Positions 36,563 through 45,340 are shown, counted from the stretch's first letter. The stretch: DNA of 64,000 bases from Actinomyces israelii DSM 43320 (GCF_000711965.1 NZ_JONS01000021.1:1-64000), one strand, 5' to 3'. The notes: a model not told the origin generated them from the sequence alone. Numbers and translations: made by a program.

Positions 36563-36636
36563 GTGTTCTCCTTTGAACAGGTAGGGCGGCGGGAGGGTCG
36601 GCGCCTCCCCCGGGGGCTCGTGGCGGAGCCACGGTG

Positions 36637-36651
36637 TTGAAACGTATCAAT
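36637..36651. promoter_or_regulatory. LacI-type operator upstream of MFS permease
   Basis: TTGAAACGTATCAAT, the best palindrome of the set, 75 bp before the permease start. Confidence 0.75.
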
Positions 36652-36702
36652 CCGGAACGTTAGCACGTGCGTATGAGGGCGGCAACCTCGTTCCGAGATG
36701 TT

Positions 36703-36715
36703 TTGAATCGTTTCT
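36703..36715. promoter_or_regulatory. Second LacI-type site in MFS/lacI divergent region
   Basis: TTGAATCGTTTCT, 52 bp further upstream of the permease and nearer to lacI. It suggests looping or autoregulation. Confidence 0.6.
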
Positions 36716-36890
36716 TCGGGTCGCGACCGCCGGGAGGCGTCTGCCTGCGGCGGGCCGGACGACGTGCCCGCGGATGGTGCTCTTGAAGACACTGCCCGCC
36801 GGGCGACGGTGCCGTACCCTGCGGGGGAGGGCCGCTCGACGAGGCGGGAGTGCGAGACTGGACTGTGAGTCGGGATTAAGGAGGGGTGCC

Positions 36891-37943
36891 GTGGCTCATC
36901 CGTCAGTGCGCGACGTCGCCGAGAGGGCCGGCGTCTCCGTGGGCACGGTCTCGCACGCGCTCAACCACCCCGAGCGCGTGGCCGACTCGACCCTGGAGCG
37001 GGTCCGCGCGGCCATCGCCGAGCTCGGCTTCGTGCGCTCCGAGACCGCCCGGCGCCTGCGCCACGGCGGCTCCTCGCTGGTCGGGGTGCTCGTCCACGAC
37101 ATCTCCAACCCCTTCTTCACCGAGGCCGCCCGCGGGATCGAGGACCGCCTGCGCGAGGACAACCGGGTCCCCATGCTGGGCTCGACCGACTCCGACCCCG
37201 ACCGCGAGCGCGAGCTCATGAGCCTGCTGGCGGGCCTGGACGTGCGCGGCGTCATCGTGACGCCCTCGACCTCCACCCTGGACAACCTCGCGGTCCTGGC
37301 CGGGCGCGGCATCCGGGTCGTCCTCATGGACCACCCGCCGATCTCGGAGGAGCTGCCCACCGTCTCCGGCGACGACGTCGCGGGCGCGCGCGCCGCCGTC
37401 GACCACCTGGTCGATCTCGGCCACCGCTGCATCGGCTTCGTCAACGGGCCGCTGTCGGTGCGCCAGTCCATCGACCGCCGTGACGGCGTGCTGGCGGCGC
37501 TGTCGGAGGCCGGGCTCGACCCCGCCGAGGTCCTCCGGGAGGTCGAGGCGGTCAGCGGCGGGCAGGGCTACACGGCCGACGCCGGGGCCGCGGGGGCCGC
37601 CGAGCTCCTCCGGGCCGACCCTCCGCCGTCGGCGCTGTTCTGCGCCAACGACCAGCTGGCCATCGGCGCCATGCGCGAGATCCGTCGTCGCGGACTGGCC
37701 ATCCCCGACGACGTCGCCATCGTCGGCTACGACGACGTGGCCGTCGCCTCCGAGCTCATCACGCCGCTGACCAGCGTCCACGTGCCCATGCGCGACATCG
37801 GCCGGGCCGCCGCCGACCTCCTGCTCGCCGACGGCTCCCAGGTGCGGCACGTGTCCTTCGCCCCCGAGCTCGTCGTGCGGGCCTCGACGGCGGGGGCGCC
37901 GGGCCGGGCCGGTCCCGGTGCGGAGGCGGACCGGCCTCGGTGA
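36891..37943 (+). CDS. LacI family regulator of the rhamnoside regulon
   Basis: 350 aa from the GTG at 36891, which has an excellent TTAAGGAGG site. The N-terminal LacI HTH is SVRDVAERAGVSVGTVSHALNHPERV, and the hinge helix region is ARRLRHG. The ligand domain (VGVLVHDISNPFFTEAARG ... SALFCANDQLAIGAMREI ... VAIVGYDDVAVASELITPLTS) is periplasmic-binding-protein-like. Operators of the family type occur at its own upstream region and at the rhaI, MFS, two GH78 and MFS/GH1 promoters, so it is the natural common repressor. The inducer is likely rhamnose or a derivative. Product binding is not shown by sequence. Confidence 0.9.
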   Translation: MAHPSVRDVAERAGVSVGTVSHALNHPERVADSTLERVRAAIAELGFVRSETARRLRHGGSSLVGVLVHDISNPFFTEAARGIEDRLREDNRVPMLGSTDSDPDRERELMSLLAGLDVRGVIVTPSTSTLDNLAVLAGRGIRVVLMDHPPISEELPTVSGDDVAGARAAVDHLVDLGHRCIGFVNGPLSVRQSIDRRDGVLAALSEAGLDPAEVLREVEAVSGGQGYTADAGAAGAAELLRADPPPSALFCANDQLAIGAMREIRRRGLAIPDDVAIVGYDDVAVASELITPLTSVHVPMRDIGRAAADLLLADGSQVRHVSFAPELVVRASTAGAPGRAGPGAEADRPR

Positions 37944-37981
37944 AGGTGGCCGAGGGCGTATGGTGCACGTGCTCGAGCGGG

Positions 37982-38020
37982 TTTGCCAATATTTGGCGAA
38001 TTATCGGACGAATATTATGC
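37982..38020 (+). promoter_or_regulatory. AT-rich palindromic promoter island
   Basis: TTTGCCAATATTTGGCGAA is a near-perfect palindrome followed by AATATTAT, in otherwise GC-rich DNA, about 105 bp before the 2-TM protein gene at 38123. It is probably an operator plus -10 region, but no confident -35/-10 pair was set. Confidence 0.4.
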
Positions 38021-38122
38021 TGTCTGCGGTTTTCTTCCAAGATGAGTCGCTTGACGTCGTAGGCTGGCCGCGTCCGTTCGCACTCGGGGCCTTCCCCGGT
38101 GCCCTGTCGAAGGAGTCTCGTC

Positions 38123-39628
38123 GTGTCGGAGCCCCAGAAACCGCAGACCAACGCCCCCTCGACCCATGCGTCGGGCGCGGCTTGGCCCTCAATGACGCCT
38201 GCCGCCCAGAGCGGGCAACCGGGCCAGGCGGCGGAGGATGAGATGTCTGACGCCGCGCACTCGATGGAGACCGTGAGGGTCGACCCCCGCACCCTGGAGA
38301 TGCTGCGCGGCAACGGGCAGTCCCGGTCGTCCGCGCAGCCGACTTCCGGGCAGGCCTCGTCCTCCTCTTCCTTTTCGCAGCCGACTTCCGGGCAGTCGCC
38401 CGCAGCGGGGTCGGGCGCCGGCGGTGCGGCCTACGGCGCTCCCGCTGCCGGAGGCCGGACGCTCGGGGCCTCCGAACGCGATCTGGCCGCCCGGTCGCTC
38501 GAGGGCTCCGCGGCGACAGTCGCCCTTCCCTCGGGAGGATTCCGGCCTCCCGCGGGGAGTCCCGCCCCCGGCTCCCAGCCGACGCCGTCCGGTGGGCCCC
38601 GGCCGGCGTCCCAGGGCGGGGCCCAGCAGGCCGCGCCGGGCGGGGCCGCAGGATATGGGGCATACGGAGGGTATGGAGGATATGGGGCGGGTGCTGCTGG
38701 TTCCGCTTACGGGCAGCCGACGCCAGCGGCCGGTCCGGCGGCCCCAGGGCAGTCGGCGCCTGCGAACCCCTCTGACGCCGTGGCCGCCACCGTTCAGGCT
38801 CCCTTCCCCTCGGCGGCGCCTGGCATGTCCGGCTCCGCGCCCACGGGATCGTCGCAGGCCGCTCCGTCTGCGACTCCGCCGATGGGATCCCCGCAGAGCG
38901 GCAGGTTCTCCGCCCCGCAGAGCGGCGGGCTCGGCGGGCAGCAGAGTAGTGATGTCGGCACTGCGCCGGGCGGGGCATTCGCCGCTCCCGGTTCATCAGT
39001 TGCCTCGGACGAGGCCGTGCCCATGTCGGCCGCCTCGGGGCCTGGTCCCGTGTCGGCGCCGTCGGGATCAGCTCCGGCCGCCGGATCCACCTCCGCGCCG
39101 TCGGGATCGGCTCCAGCCGCCGGGTCCGCGGCCTTCGGCTCGCCCTACTCCGGCTACTCGGCTACTGGCCAGGCCCCTGCGCAGCCCGGGGCGTCCGCCA
39201 TGTCGGTGCCATTGGCCAGCGGCTCGGCCCCGGTGGGGGCGGGCGCCAGCGCGTCCGGCCCTGCCTACTCGGCGCCGCCGACGGGGAATCTGAACGACTA
39301 CTTCACAGGGGCTGCCGCCCCTGCGCCTGATGCTCAGTCGGCTGGGCTGTCCGCTGCGCCGTCGGACTCCGCGTTCGCCGAGGAGCTGGAGGACGACGTC
39401 CCACCGCCCGGCGGCTCCTTCGGCAAGTGGATGCTGACGCTTCTCCTGGCGGGGCTGCCACTGATCGGCATCGTCTACCTGTGCGTCCTGTCCTTCGGCG
39501 GATCGGCGCCGGCCTGGCGCCGCAACTGGGCGCGCGCCATGCTCGCCTGGGTGCTGATCGTCGCCGTGCTGTCCGGGATCCTCTTCGCCGTCGCCGGCTC
39601 GGCGCTGTTCCAGATGCTGGGCGGGTGA
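38123..39628 (+). CDS. Low-complexity Ser/Ala/Pro/Gly-rich protein with C-terminal 2-TM domain
   Basis: 501 aa from a GTG (VSEPQKPQ) behind AAGGAG. About 430 residues of low-complexity Ser/Ala/Pro/Gly-rich sequence with short repeats (QPTSGQ, SAPAAGS, PSGSAP) precede a C-terminal domain with two helices: WMLTLLLAGLPLIGIVYLCV and MLAWVLIVAVLSGILFAVA, joined by a basic loop WRRNWARA. The same domain makes up the small protein at 41430-41732. An acidic ELEDDVPPPGGSFGKW stretch leads into it. Likely a membrane-anchored, intracellular or cell-wall-spanning tail protein. No function recognised. Confidence 0.75.
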   Translation: MSEPQKPQTNAPSTHASGAAWPSMTPAAQSGQPGQAAEDEMSDAAHSMETVRVDPRTLEMLRGNGQSRSSAQPTSGQASSSSSFSQPTSGQSPAAGSGAGGAAYGAPAAGGRTLGASERDLAARSLEGSAATVALPSGGFRPPAGSPAPGSQPTPSGGPRPASQGGAQQAAPGGAAGYGAYGGYGGYGAGAAGSAYGQPTPAAGPAAPGQSAPANPSDAVAATVQAPFPSAAPGMSGSAPTGSSQAAPSATPPMGSPQSGRFSAPQSGGLGGQQSSDVGTAPGGAFAAPGSSVASDEAVPMSAASGPGPVSAPSGSAPAAGSTSAPSGSAPAAGSAAFGSPYSGYSATGQAPAQPGASAMSVPLASGSAPVGAGASASGPAYSAPPTGNLNDYFTGAAAPAPDAQSAGLSAAPSDSAFAEELEDDVPPPGGSFGKWMLTLLLAGLPLIGIVYLCVLSFGGSAPAWRRNWARAMLAWVLIVAVLSGILFAVAGSALFQMLGG

Positions 39629-39828
39629 GGGCGGCCTGCGGGCCGGATGGTCGATTCCCGGGGTTCGGGGTGTGTCCGGGCCCCTGGCCGTGGTCGGGGT
39701 GCTCGGGGCGGGAGGCGCGAGCGGGCTGGGGCGGATACAGAGATACAGAGGCGGTTCGCGCATGGGGGAGAGGCGGCTCGATGGGACAGATACTGTTTTT
39801 CGTTGAGATTCCGCGATTCTGCTCAGAT

Positions 39829-39905
39829 CGTCAAGGTTGGCTGACGTGCTCCCACGTGCACGGACCCTCTGGGCGCACGCGGGAGCACGTCAGCTCATCT
39901 TGACG
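39829..39905. repeat. Long inverted repeat L3 (31-bp arms)
   Basis: Arms 39829-39859 and 39875-39905 pair over 31 bp with four mismatches (core GCTGACGTGCTCCC). The left flank carries ATTCCGCGATTCTG, like part of the loop of L5 and L8. Confidence 0.8.
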
Positions 39906-40072
39906 GACGTCCGTGAGTCGCGAAATCATGCCGAAAACCGGCGTCCACCCCGGCAAGGCGCTCCTTTTCCATGTGCGACCCTCCCCGAAGCCCTTCAAGG
40001 CGCCCCGCAGCCCACCCGCTCCGCGCCTATCCCGCCCTAGATGATGGTTGATTCCGCGAGAAGAGGCGCGGT

Positions 40073-40127
40073 CCTCGCGGTCGTACGTTGGTTCGCGTGG
40101 TCGTACCTTAAGCGTACGGCCGCGAGG
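40073..40127. repeat. Long inverted repeat L4 (15-bp arms)
   Basis: CCTCGCGGTCGTACG (40073-40087) pairs with 40113-40127 with one mismatch; the loop contains a further direct partial copy (GTGGTCGTACC). ATTCCGCG lies just left of it. Confidence 0.65.
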
Positions 40128-40214
40128 GGTTCAGACCGTGCACCGGTCCAGGTCGGCCTCCCGGGGTCCCGAAGAGCCGGTGGAGGCCCGGCGGCGGGCG
40201 CCCCAGGTCTCCTT

Positions 40215-40257
40215 GAACCGATCTCGAGCCGGAAGTGAACCGATCTCGGCGAAGAGG
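40215..40257. repeat. 22-bp repeat array A7 (2 units)
   Basis: GAACCGATCTCGAGCCGGAA then GTGAACCGATCTCGGCGAAG, in the convergent gap between the 2-TM protein gene and ybjQ. Confidence 0.85.
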
Positions 40258-40474
40258 TCGCCGGGGACCGCCGGCATGGGCGCAGCGCCTGTGACGTTGA
40301 GGCTTGCCGCACCCCGGAATCAATCATCTAGAAGCGTCGGGGAGCGGGTGAGGATGCGGCGGTCGCACAGCCCACCCTGCTGGCCCGACAGGAGCGGATC
40401 TTGGCGGCCGGGGTGCCTTCTGAGGGTGCCATCGTCATGCTGCCCGCCGGCTGCGAGCCGAGCCCCGGCCCGGC

Positions 40475-40804
40475 CTACTGCACGGGGGAGAAGCGCACGG
40501 CGGTGCCGGAGGCCGTCACCATGAGCATGTTGTTGTCCGTGCCGAGGACCTCGTAGTCGATGTCGACACCGACCACGCCCTCGGCGCCGAGCTCCTGGGC
40601 GCGTGCGGTCATCTCGGCCAGCGCTGTCTCGCGGGCCTGGATGAGCTCGCGCTCGTAGGCTTCCGAGCGCCCGCCGACCACGTTGCGGAAACCGGCGGCG
40701 ATGTCCTTGAACATGTTGACTCCGGCGACGGTCTCGCCGCAGACGACGCGCAGGTACTGGGTGACGGGGTAGCCCTCGACGGTGGGCGTGGTGGTGACGA
40801 TCAT
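40475..40804 (-). CDS. YbjQ/UPF0145 family protein
   Basis: 109 aa from an ATG at 40804 with AAGGAG (the in-frame GTG at 40819 overlaps that site and is not the start). It is a complete YbjQ-like domain: N-terminal [25 protein letters not shown], ending [25 protein letters not shown]. Members are small pentamer-forming heavy-metal-binding-like proteins of unproven role. It is flanked by repeat arrays and a long inverted repeat and is not in an operon. Confidence 0.92.
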   Translation of the reverse strand: MIVTTTPTVEGYPVTQYLRVVCGETVAGVNMFKDIAAGFRNVVGGRSEAYERELIQARETALAEMTARAQELGAEGVVGVDIDYEVLGTDNNMLMVTASGTAVRFSPVQ

Positions 40805-41066
40805 GACACGCTCCTTCACAACGGTTGGTCACAGCCGCGCGGAGCGGCTGTGCGAAGGCTCCCACGGCGCCGTGCCCACGGCATCGTCCTCGCGCCGGAA
40901 GCGTGGTCGCCGTCGTGTCATCCCACGGCATGAGGGCTCGGGGCCAGGGCGGGCGAGGATCGGATGGACGCGGGGACCCGCGCAGGGCCGGCCGTGGCCG
41001 GCCGCGAGCGAGGTGCAGACCATAAAGTGAGTGATCCCAGGGCTGAGCGGCCCCGGGCGACGGAGA

Positions 41067-41196
41067 AAAAGGTGGCTCCTACGCACTTTTAAGGTGCTCG
41101 ACGGCCTCGGACGCGATTAGGATCGGCGTGATTCCGCGGTTCTGTGGCGAGGGCGGGGCGGGGGCCGGTGTTAAAAGTGCGTAGGAGCCACCTTTT
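41067..41196. repeat. Long inverted repeat L5 (26-bp perfect arms, 78-nt conserved loop)
   Basis: Arms 41067-41092 and 41171-41196 are perfect (core GGCTCCTACGCACTTTTAA). The loop begins CGACGGCCTCGGACGCGA and contains TGATTCCGCGGTT; the same words occur in the loop of L8 at 59271-59313. Confidence 0.88.
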
Positions 41197-41269
41197 CCGG
41201 TTGATATCGGTCTCCTGGGGGCCCGGAGGGCTGGTGAAGACCCGACGGCGGGCCCCGCTGAACTCCCTG

Positions 41270-41309
41270 AGCCGATCTCGATCCGGACTACGACCGATCT
41301 CGACGAAGG
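41270..41309. repeat. 22-bp repeat array A8 (2 units)
   Basis: GAGCCGATCTCGATCCGGA followed by a CGACCGATCTCGACGAAGG unit. It lies between divergent genes, so it is not a gene-end array here. Confidence 0.75.
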
Positions 41310-41429
41310 CGGGCGACCGCGGAGCGAGCGGGAGGCGGCGGGGTGCGGACCACTAGCCGCGTATCCGGTATCCTCGGTATCTTCGACTATCTCGCAACTG
41401 TCCTCACACTCCCTCTCTAAGGAGCTCCC

Positions 41430-41732
41430 ATGGCACAGCAGCCGTACTACTCCCCGGCGGGCGGCACCGTTCCCCAGCCCGCGTACATCGCGCCCGGCCC
41501 GCCGCCGGAGCATCCCGCGGACTCCGTGGGCTCGTGGATGCTGGCGCTGCTGCTCACCGCTCTTCCCGTGATCGGTTTCATCTACGTGCTCGTGCTCGCC
41601 TTCGGCGGCTCGGCCTCCGCCTCGCGCTGCAACTGGGCGCGGGCGATGCTCATATGGCAGATCATCGCCCTGGTCGGCGTTATCGCCTTCTTCGTCCTGG
41701 GCGGCTGGGCACTGCTCGAGAGCCAGCGCTGA
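41430..41732 (+). CDS. Small 2-TM membrane protein, paralogue of the 38123 gene C-terminus
   Basis: 100 aa: a Pro/Tyr-rich start (MAQQPYYSPAGGTVPQPAY), then SWMLALLLTALPVIGFIYVLVLAFGGSA and MLIWQIIALVGVIAFFVLGGWAL with the loop SRCNWARA. Helix 1 and the NWARAML loop match the C-terminal domain of the 501-aa protein upstream very closely. The start follows AAGGAG with 6-nt spacing. Function unknown; the pair suggests a small family of two-helix membrane anchors in this genome. Confidence 0.85.
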   Translation: MAQQPYYSPAGGTVPQPAYIAPGPPPEHPADSVGSWMLALLLTALPVIGFIYVLVLAFGGSASASRCNWARAMLIWQIIALVGVIAFFVLGGWALLESQR

Positions 41733-41745
41733 CGTTCCGGCACTG

Positions 41746-41790
41746 CGGCCCGGCCGGGAGCGCCGCGACTCGGGCCGGGCCGGTGCTTTC
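41746..41790 (+). terminator. Putative terminator after 2-TM protein gene
   Basis: A 9-bp GC stem (CGGCCCGGC with GCCGGGCCG, 19-nt loop) followed by GTGCTTTCC, between convergent genes. The T-tail is weak. Confidence 0.45.
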
Positions 41791-41810
41791 CGGCTGGGTC
41801 GTCGGCCCGG

Positions 41811-42332
41811 TCATCTCCGCCCTCGCGACCGGAGCCGGGCGAGGGCGCGGGCGTAGCGCGGCCCGATCTGCTCGGGTGTGACGGCGACGCCGTCATGCTC
41901 CCATCCGAGCAGGTTCTCGATCCGGAACGAGCGCGAGCACGTGGCGCACGCCAGCGGGACCGACGGGCGCCGCATGCGGGTCACCGTGTGGCCCGCCGGG
42001 CACGTCCCCCGCCACCGCCCCTCCACGCGCGGCGCCTGCGGGTCGACCAGGCGCCGGCCGGTGGAGCCGATGCGCCGGGCCTCCGCGCGCCATACGGCGT
42101 CGTGCCCGTGGCTGGCGCCGACGCGCGCGTGCGCGATCTCGTGGAGGATCGTCTCGCGGACCTCGGCCTCGTCGTACAGGCTCATCAGGTGGCGCGAGAG
42201 CGTGATCCGACGGCACGCGTGGTCGGTCTGCCCGGCACGTCGGCGGGCGCGGTCCAGACCCAGGTCCCAGTCCCCGACGCCGTGGGTCGTCATGAGGGAG
42301 CGGGCCAGGGCCAGGACGTCGGGCAGGTGCAC
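41811..42332 (-). CDS. SprT-like zinc metalloprotease
   Basis: 173 aa starting at GTG 42332 (VHLPDVLALARSLM), as in actinobacterial relatives; no strong ribosome site is seen. It has HEIAHA (zinc site, His64 and His68), a downstream HGHDAVWRAEARRIG with the third His, and a C-terminal zinc-ribbon-like CPAGH...CATC. SprT-domain proteins resemble the protease domain of SPRTN/Wss1. Cytosolic. It is convergent with the 2-TM gene and divergent from the lysozyme-like gene. The in-frame open region beyond 42332 lacks protein character. Confidence 0.85.
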   Translation of the reverse strand: MHLPDVLALARSLMTTHGVGDWDLGLDRARRRAGQTDHACRRITLSRHLMSLYDEAEVRETILHEIAHARVGASHGHDAVWRAEARRIGSTGRRLVDPQAPRVEGRWRGTCPAGHTVTRMRRPSVPLACATCSRSFRIENLLGWEHDGVAVTPEQIGPRYARALARLRSRGRR

Positions 42333-42656
42333 GGCCCAGAGCGTAGCGGGCCGCGCCCGGGCGTCGCGGTCCTCGGTCCACCTCTCGACAGCGGGGTGCG
42401 ACCGCGCGACGGAGCCGGGGAGCCTCTGGCTCGCCCGTCCCCTGCGCGCCGCTGACTCGATGACCTTGATGACGGCGCGTACCGGGCCGGCAGACAACGG
42501 CCCGGCGGCGCCCCTTCGATGAGCCTCGGCGCCGACCGGGCGCCCCGCGACACCCTGTCCCGGCCCGCCCGAAGGGCGCTGCGCCGTCGTCGGGCAAGAG
42601 ACACATCGCGGCCCGATGGCGGCAACGGCTCGGCCCAGGGCTCCGACTGTGGCAGC
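42333..42656. other. Divergent promoter region, no gene seen
   Basis: Open frames on both strands extend into this stretch, but it has no conserved protein signature; it probably holds the two divergent promoters. No clear boxes were found. Confidence 0.4.
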
Positions 42657-43682
42657 ATGGCGCCGATGCCTCAACGTCCCGCTCCCTCCGCGCGCCGCCG
42701 TCCGTCCCGGAGCCACCAGGGCTCTGCGACGGCGCGGTCTGCGTCTGCGCGCTCGAAGCGCCCGTCGGGCTCCTCCGGCACCAGAGGGAGGACCCGACGC
42801 GGCCCGGGCCCGCTGGCGCGCCTGCTCCGCTCTCCGCTGGGCTTCCTGCTGGGCGCGTTCGTGCTCACCGTCGCGGTGGGGCTGCTCGTGGCCAGGTTCC
42901 TCGATTCCGCACCGTTGCGGGGTATGGCGCCGGTCCCCTCCCGGATCGGGCCGGCTCCTGTGACGACCGACATGACCGGCTTCGATGCGGCGCGCATTAT
43001 CGACGACGAGGTCTTCTACGACTCGACCACCATGACCGCCCAGGGGGTCGCCGACTTCATCGAGCAGATCAACGCGGGCTGCCAGACGGGCGATGACGGC
43101 ACGCTCTGCCTGGCGGAGGCGACTTTCGACACCGAGGACCGCGAGGTGACCACCGCCTGCCCTGGCGGGTACAAGGGCGTGGCCGCGGAGAGCGCCGCGC
43201 AGATCATCTCCAAGGTGGCGACCTCCTGCGACATCAATCCCCAGGTGCTGCTGGTGCTGATCCAGAAGGAGCAGGGGCTGCTCACCGCCTCGGGCGAGAC
43301 TCTGACCGCCCGCGTCTACGAGGCCGCCGCGGGCTACGCCTGCCCCGACGGCGCACAGTGCGACTCCAAGTACGCGGGCTTCTTCCGCCAGATCTACGGG
43401 GCCGCCATGCAGTTCCAGACCTACCGTCTGAATCCCAAGGCCTACCAGGTGGTCGCGGGCGTCCCCGTGCAGCTGGCCTACTCCCCGGACTCCGCGTGCG
43501 GCACCGCCGAGCTGACGGTGGCCAACCAGGCGACCGCGGGCCTGTACGACTACACCCCCTACCAGCCCAATGCCGTCGCGGCCCACGGCGGGAATGACTG
43601 CACCAGCTGGGGGAACTGGAACTTCTACGGGTACTTCCGCAGCTTCTTCGGGGATCCGACGCCCTCCACCGCCGACAGCTGA
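42657..43682 (+). CDS. Membrane-anchored lysozyme/hemagglutinin-like surface protein
   Basis: 341 aa from the ATG at 42657 (the next ATG at 42666 is an alternative). A basic Ser/Arg-rich cytoplasmic head is followed by one membrane helix (LGFLLGAFVLTVAVGLLVARFL, about residues 58-80) and an extracytoplasmic domain. That domain carries the actinobacterial hallmark ...VLLVLIQKEQGLLTAS...YACPDGAQCDSKYAGFF...YTPYQPNAVA...NWNFYGYFRSFFG. In relatives this unit is found with cell-wall binding or hydrolase modules and has a lysozyme-like look with a Glu in QKEQGL. Cys pairs suggest disulfides. Enzymatic activity is inferred only. Confidence 0.75.
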   Translation: MAPMPQRPAPSARRRPSRSHQGSATARSASARSKRPSGSSGTRGRTRRGPGPLARLLRSPLGFLLGAFVLTVAVGLLVARFLDSAPLRGMAPVPSRIGPAPVTTDMTGFDAARIIDDEVFYDSTTMTAQGVADFIEQINAGCQTGDDGTLCLAEATFDTEDREVTTACPGGYKGVAAESAAQIISKVATSCDINPQVLLVLIQKEQGLLTASGETLTARVYEAAAGYACPDGAQCDSKYAGFFRQIYGAAMQFQTYRLNPKAYQVVAGVPVQLAYSPDSACGTAELTVANQATAGLYDYTPYQPNAVAAHGGNDCTSWGNWNFYGYFRSFFGDPTPSTADS

Positions 43683-43709
43683 GCCGCCGACTGCGCCGCG
43701 GGGCGGGCG

Positions 43710-43750
43710 GACCGACCTCGCCGCGGAACTGGACCGGTCTCGACGGGAGG
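43710..43750. repeat. 22-bp repeat array A9 (2 degenerate units)
   Basis: GACCGACCTCGCCGCGGAAC, then a GGACCGGTCTCGACGGGAGG unit, 27 bp after a plus-strand stop. The orientation is opposite to that of the usual gene-end arrays. Confidence 0.6.
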
Positions 43751-43813
43751 GGGAGGGGGCACGGCTCGGCGCTCGCTGAGCGGCTTGCGGGGCCGCCGTG
43801 CAAGGATTCGGGT

Positions 43814-45340
43814 ATGGAGTGGCAGCCGGTTCTGGCGACGACCTGGGTCGTCGTGGAGTACGCGATCAAGATCGTCGCACTCGGGACCGTTCCGGAGAAC
43901 CGCCGCCCGTCGTCGTCGACGGCGTGGCTGCTGCTCATCTTCCTGCTGCCGGTTGTGGGCCTGCCGCTCTACATCTTCCTGGGCAGCCCGTGGATCCACG
44001 GCAAGCGCCGCGAGCAGCAGATCGCCGTCAACGAGATCGCCCTGGAGTCCACCAAGGACGTGCCTTACGCACCCGAGGGCACCGAGCGCTCGCCGTACCT
44101 GGACTCGGTCCTGCGGATGAACCGCGCCCTGACGGGCCTGCCGTGCGTGACCGGCGAGGTCATCTCCCTGCACGGCGACTCGGCGACCACCTACGCCGAG
44201 ATGGCCCGCGCCATTGACGCCGCCACCCACCACGTTCACGTCGAGTTCTACATCCAGTCCTGGGACCCGGTCACTGACGTCTTCTACTCCGCGCTGGAGC
44301 GGGCCGCCGCCCGCGGTGTGGCCGTGCGCCTGCTGGTGGACCACCTCGGGTCGCGCAAGTACCCCGGCTGGCGGAGCCTGGGCAGCCGCTTCGCCGCCGC
44401 CGGCATCCAGTGGCGGCTCATGATGCCGCTGCTGCCGCACAAGCGGCGCTTCCGCCGCCCCGACCTGCGCAACCACCGCAAGCTCCTCGTCATCGACGGC
44501 GAGCGCGCCTTCATCGGCTCCCACAACATTATCGACCCGACCTACCGGCTGCGCTCCAACGTCCGGGCGGGGCGCACCTGGGCGGACCTGAGCGTGGAGG
44601 TCACCGGGGACATCGTCGTCGAGGCCGAGGCGGTCTTCGGCATGGACTGGTACTTCGAGTCCGGCGAGGTGCTCGACATCTCAGACATCCTGCCGCAGGC
44701 CGGCGGGTCCGGCTCGGTGTCGCAGGTGCTTCGGGAGGCCGAGCCCGTCGGCACCCCGGCGCCCCAGCCGGGGCGCCCCGACGCCGTGGTCAATGCCATG
44801 CAGCTGGTGCCCTCGGGGCCCGGCTACCCCACCGAGCCGAACCTGCGGATGGTCCTGTCCCTCATCCAGAACGCCACCGAGCGGGTGTCCATCACGAGCC
44901 CCTACTTCGTGCCCGACGAGGCGCTGCTGGCGGCGATGACGACGGCGGCCTACCGCGGCATCGAGGTCGAGCTCTTCGTGGGGCTGGAGTCCGACCACCT
45001 CATTGTCAACCACGCGCAGCGCTCCTACTACCAGGTGCTGCTCGCCGCCGGGGTGCGCATCTACCGGTATCCGGCGCCGACCGTGCTGCACGCCAAGTAC
45101 ATGACGGTCGACGACGAGATCGCGGTGATCGGCAGCGCGAACATGGACTTCCGGTCCTTCGCCCTGAACTACGAGGTCATGCTGCTGGCCTTCGGCGGCG
45201 ACCTCGACGACATGCTGCGCGCCAACGACGCCTACTACCGCGCCGTCTCCGCCGAGCTCACCGCCGAGCAGTGGGCGGCCGAGCCCTGGTGGCGCCGCTA
45301 TATCGACAATGTCTGCCGGCTGCTGTCCGCTGTTCTGTGA
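43814..45340 (+). CDS. cls: Cardiolipin synthase (phospholipase D type)
   Basis: 508 aa with two N-terminal membrane helices (ATTWVVVEYAIKIVALG, STAWLLLIFLLPVVGLPLYIFLG) and two HKD phospholipase D motifs: NHRKLLVIDGERAFIGSHN (about residue 220) and LHAKYMTVDDEIAVIGSANMD (about 424). It makes cardiolipin at the membrane from phosphatidylglycerol or CDP-diacylglycerol. Length and layout are normal for bacterial Cls. An aa segment around 300-330 (QPGRPDAVVNAMQLV) is a slightly long linker. Confidence 0.93.
   Translation: MEWQPVLATTWVVVEYAIKIVALGTVPENRRPSSSTAWLLLIFLLPVVGLPLYIFLGSPWIHGKRREQQIAVNEIALESTKDVPYAPEGTERSPYLDSVLRMNRALTGLPCVTGEVISLHGDSATTYAEMARAIDAATHHVHVEFYIQSWDPVTDVFYSALERAAARGVAVRLLVDHLGSRKYPGWRSLGSRFAAAGIQWRLMMPLLPHKRRFRRPDLRNHRKLLVIDGERAFIGSHNIIDPTYRLRSNVRAGRTWADLSVEVTGDIVVEAEAVFGMDWYFESGEVLDISDILPQAGGSGSVSQVLREAEPVGTPAPQPGRPDAVVNAMQLVPSGPGYPTEPNLRMVLSLIQNATERVSITSPYFVPDEALLAAMTTAAYRGIEVELFVGLESDHLIVNHAQRSYYQVLLAAGVRIYRYPAPTVLHAKYMTVDDEIAVIGSANMDFRSFALNYEVMLLAFGGDLDDMLRANDAYYRAVSAELTAEQWAAEPWWRRYIDNVCRLLSAVL

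Noticed and set aside
41067-41196. Long inverted repeat with loop as a retron msr-msd
   Set aside because: No reverse transcriptase gene is in the window and no conserved retron priming context was seen.
41811-43586. Full-length minus-strand frame (591 codons) as one SprT protein
   Set aside because: Only 41811-42332 has SprT character; the rest overlaps the lysozyme-like gene on the other strand.
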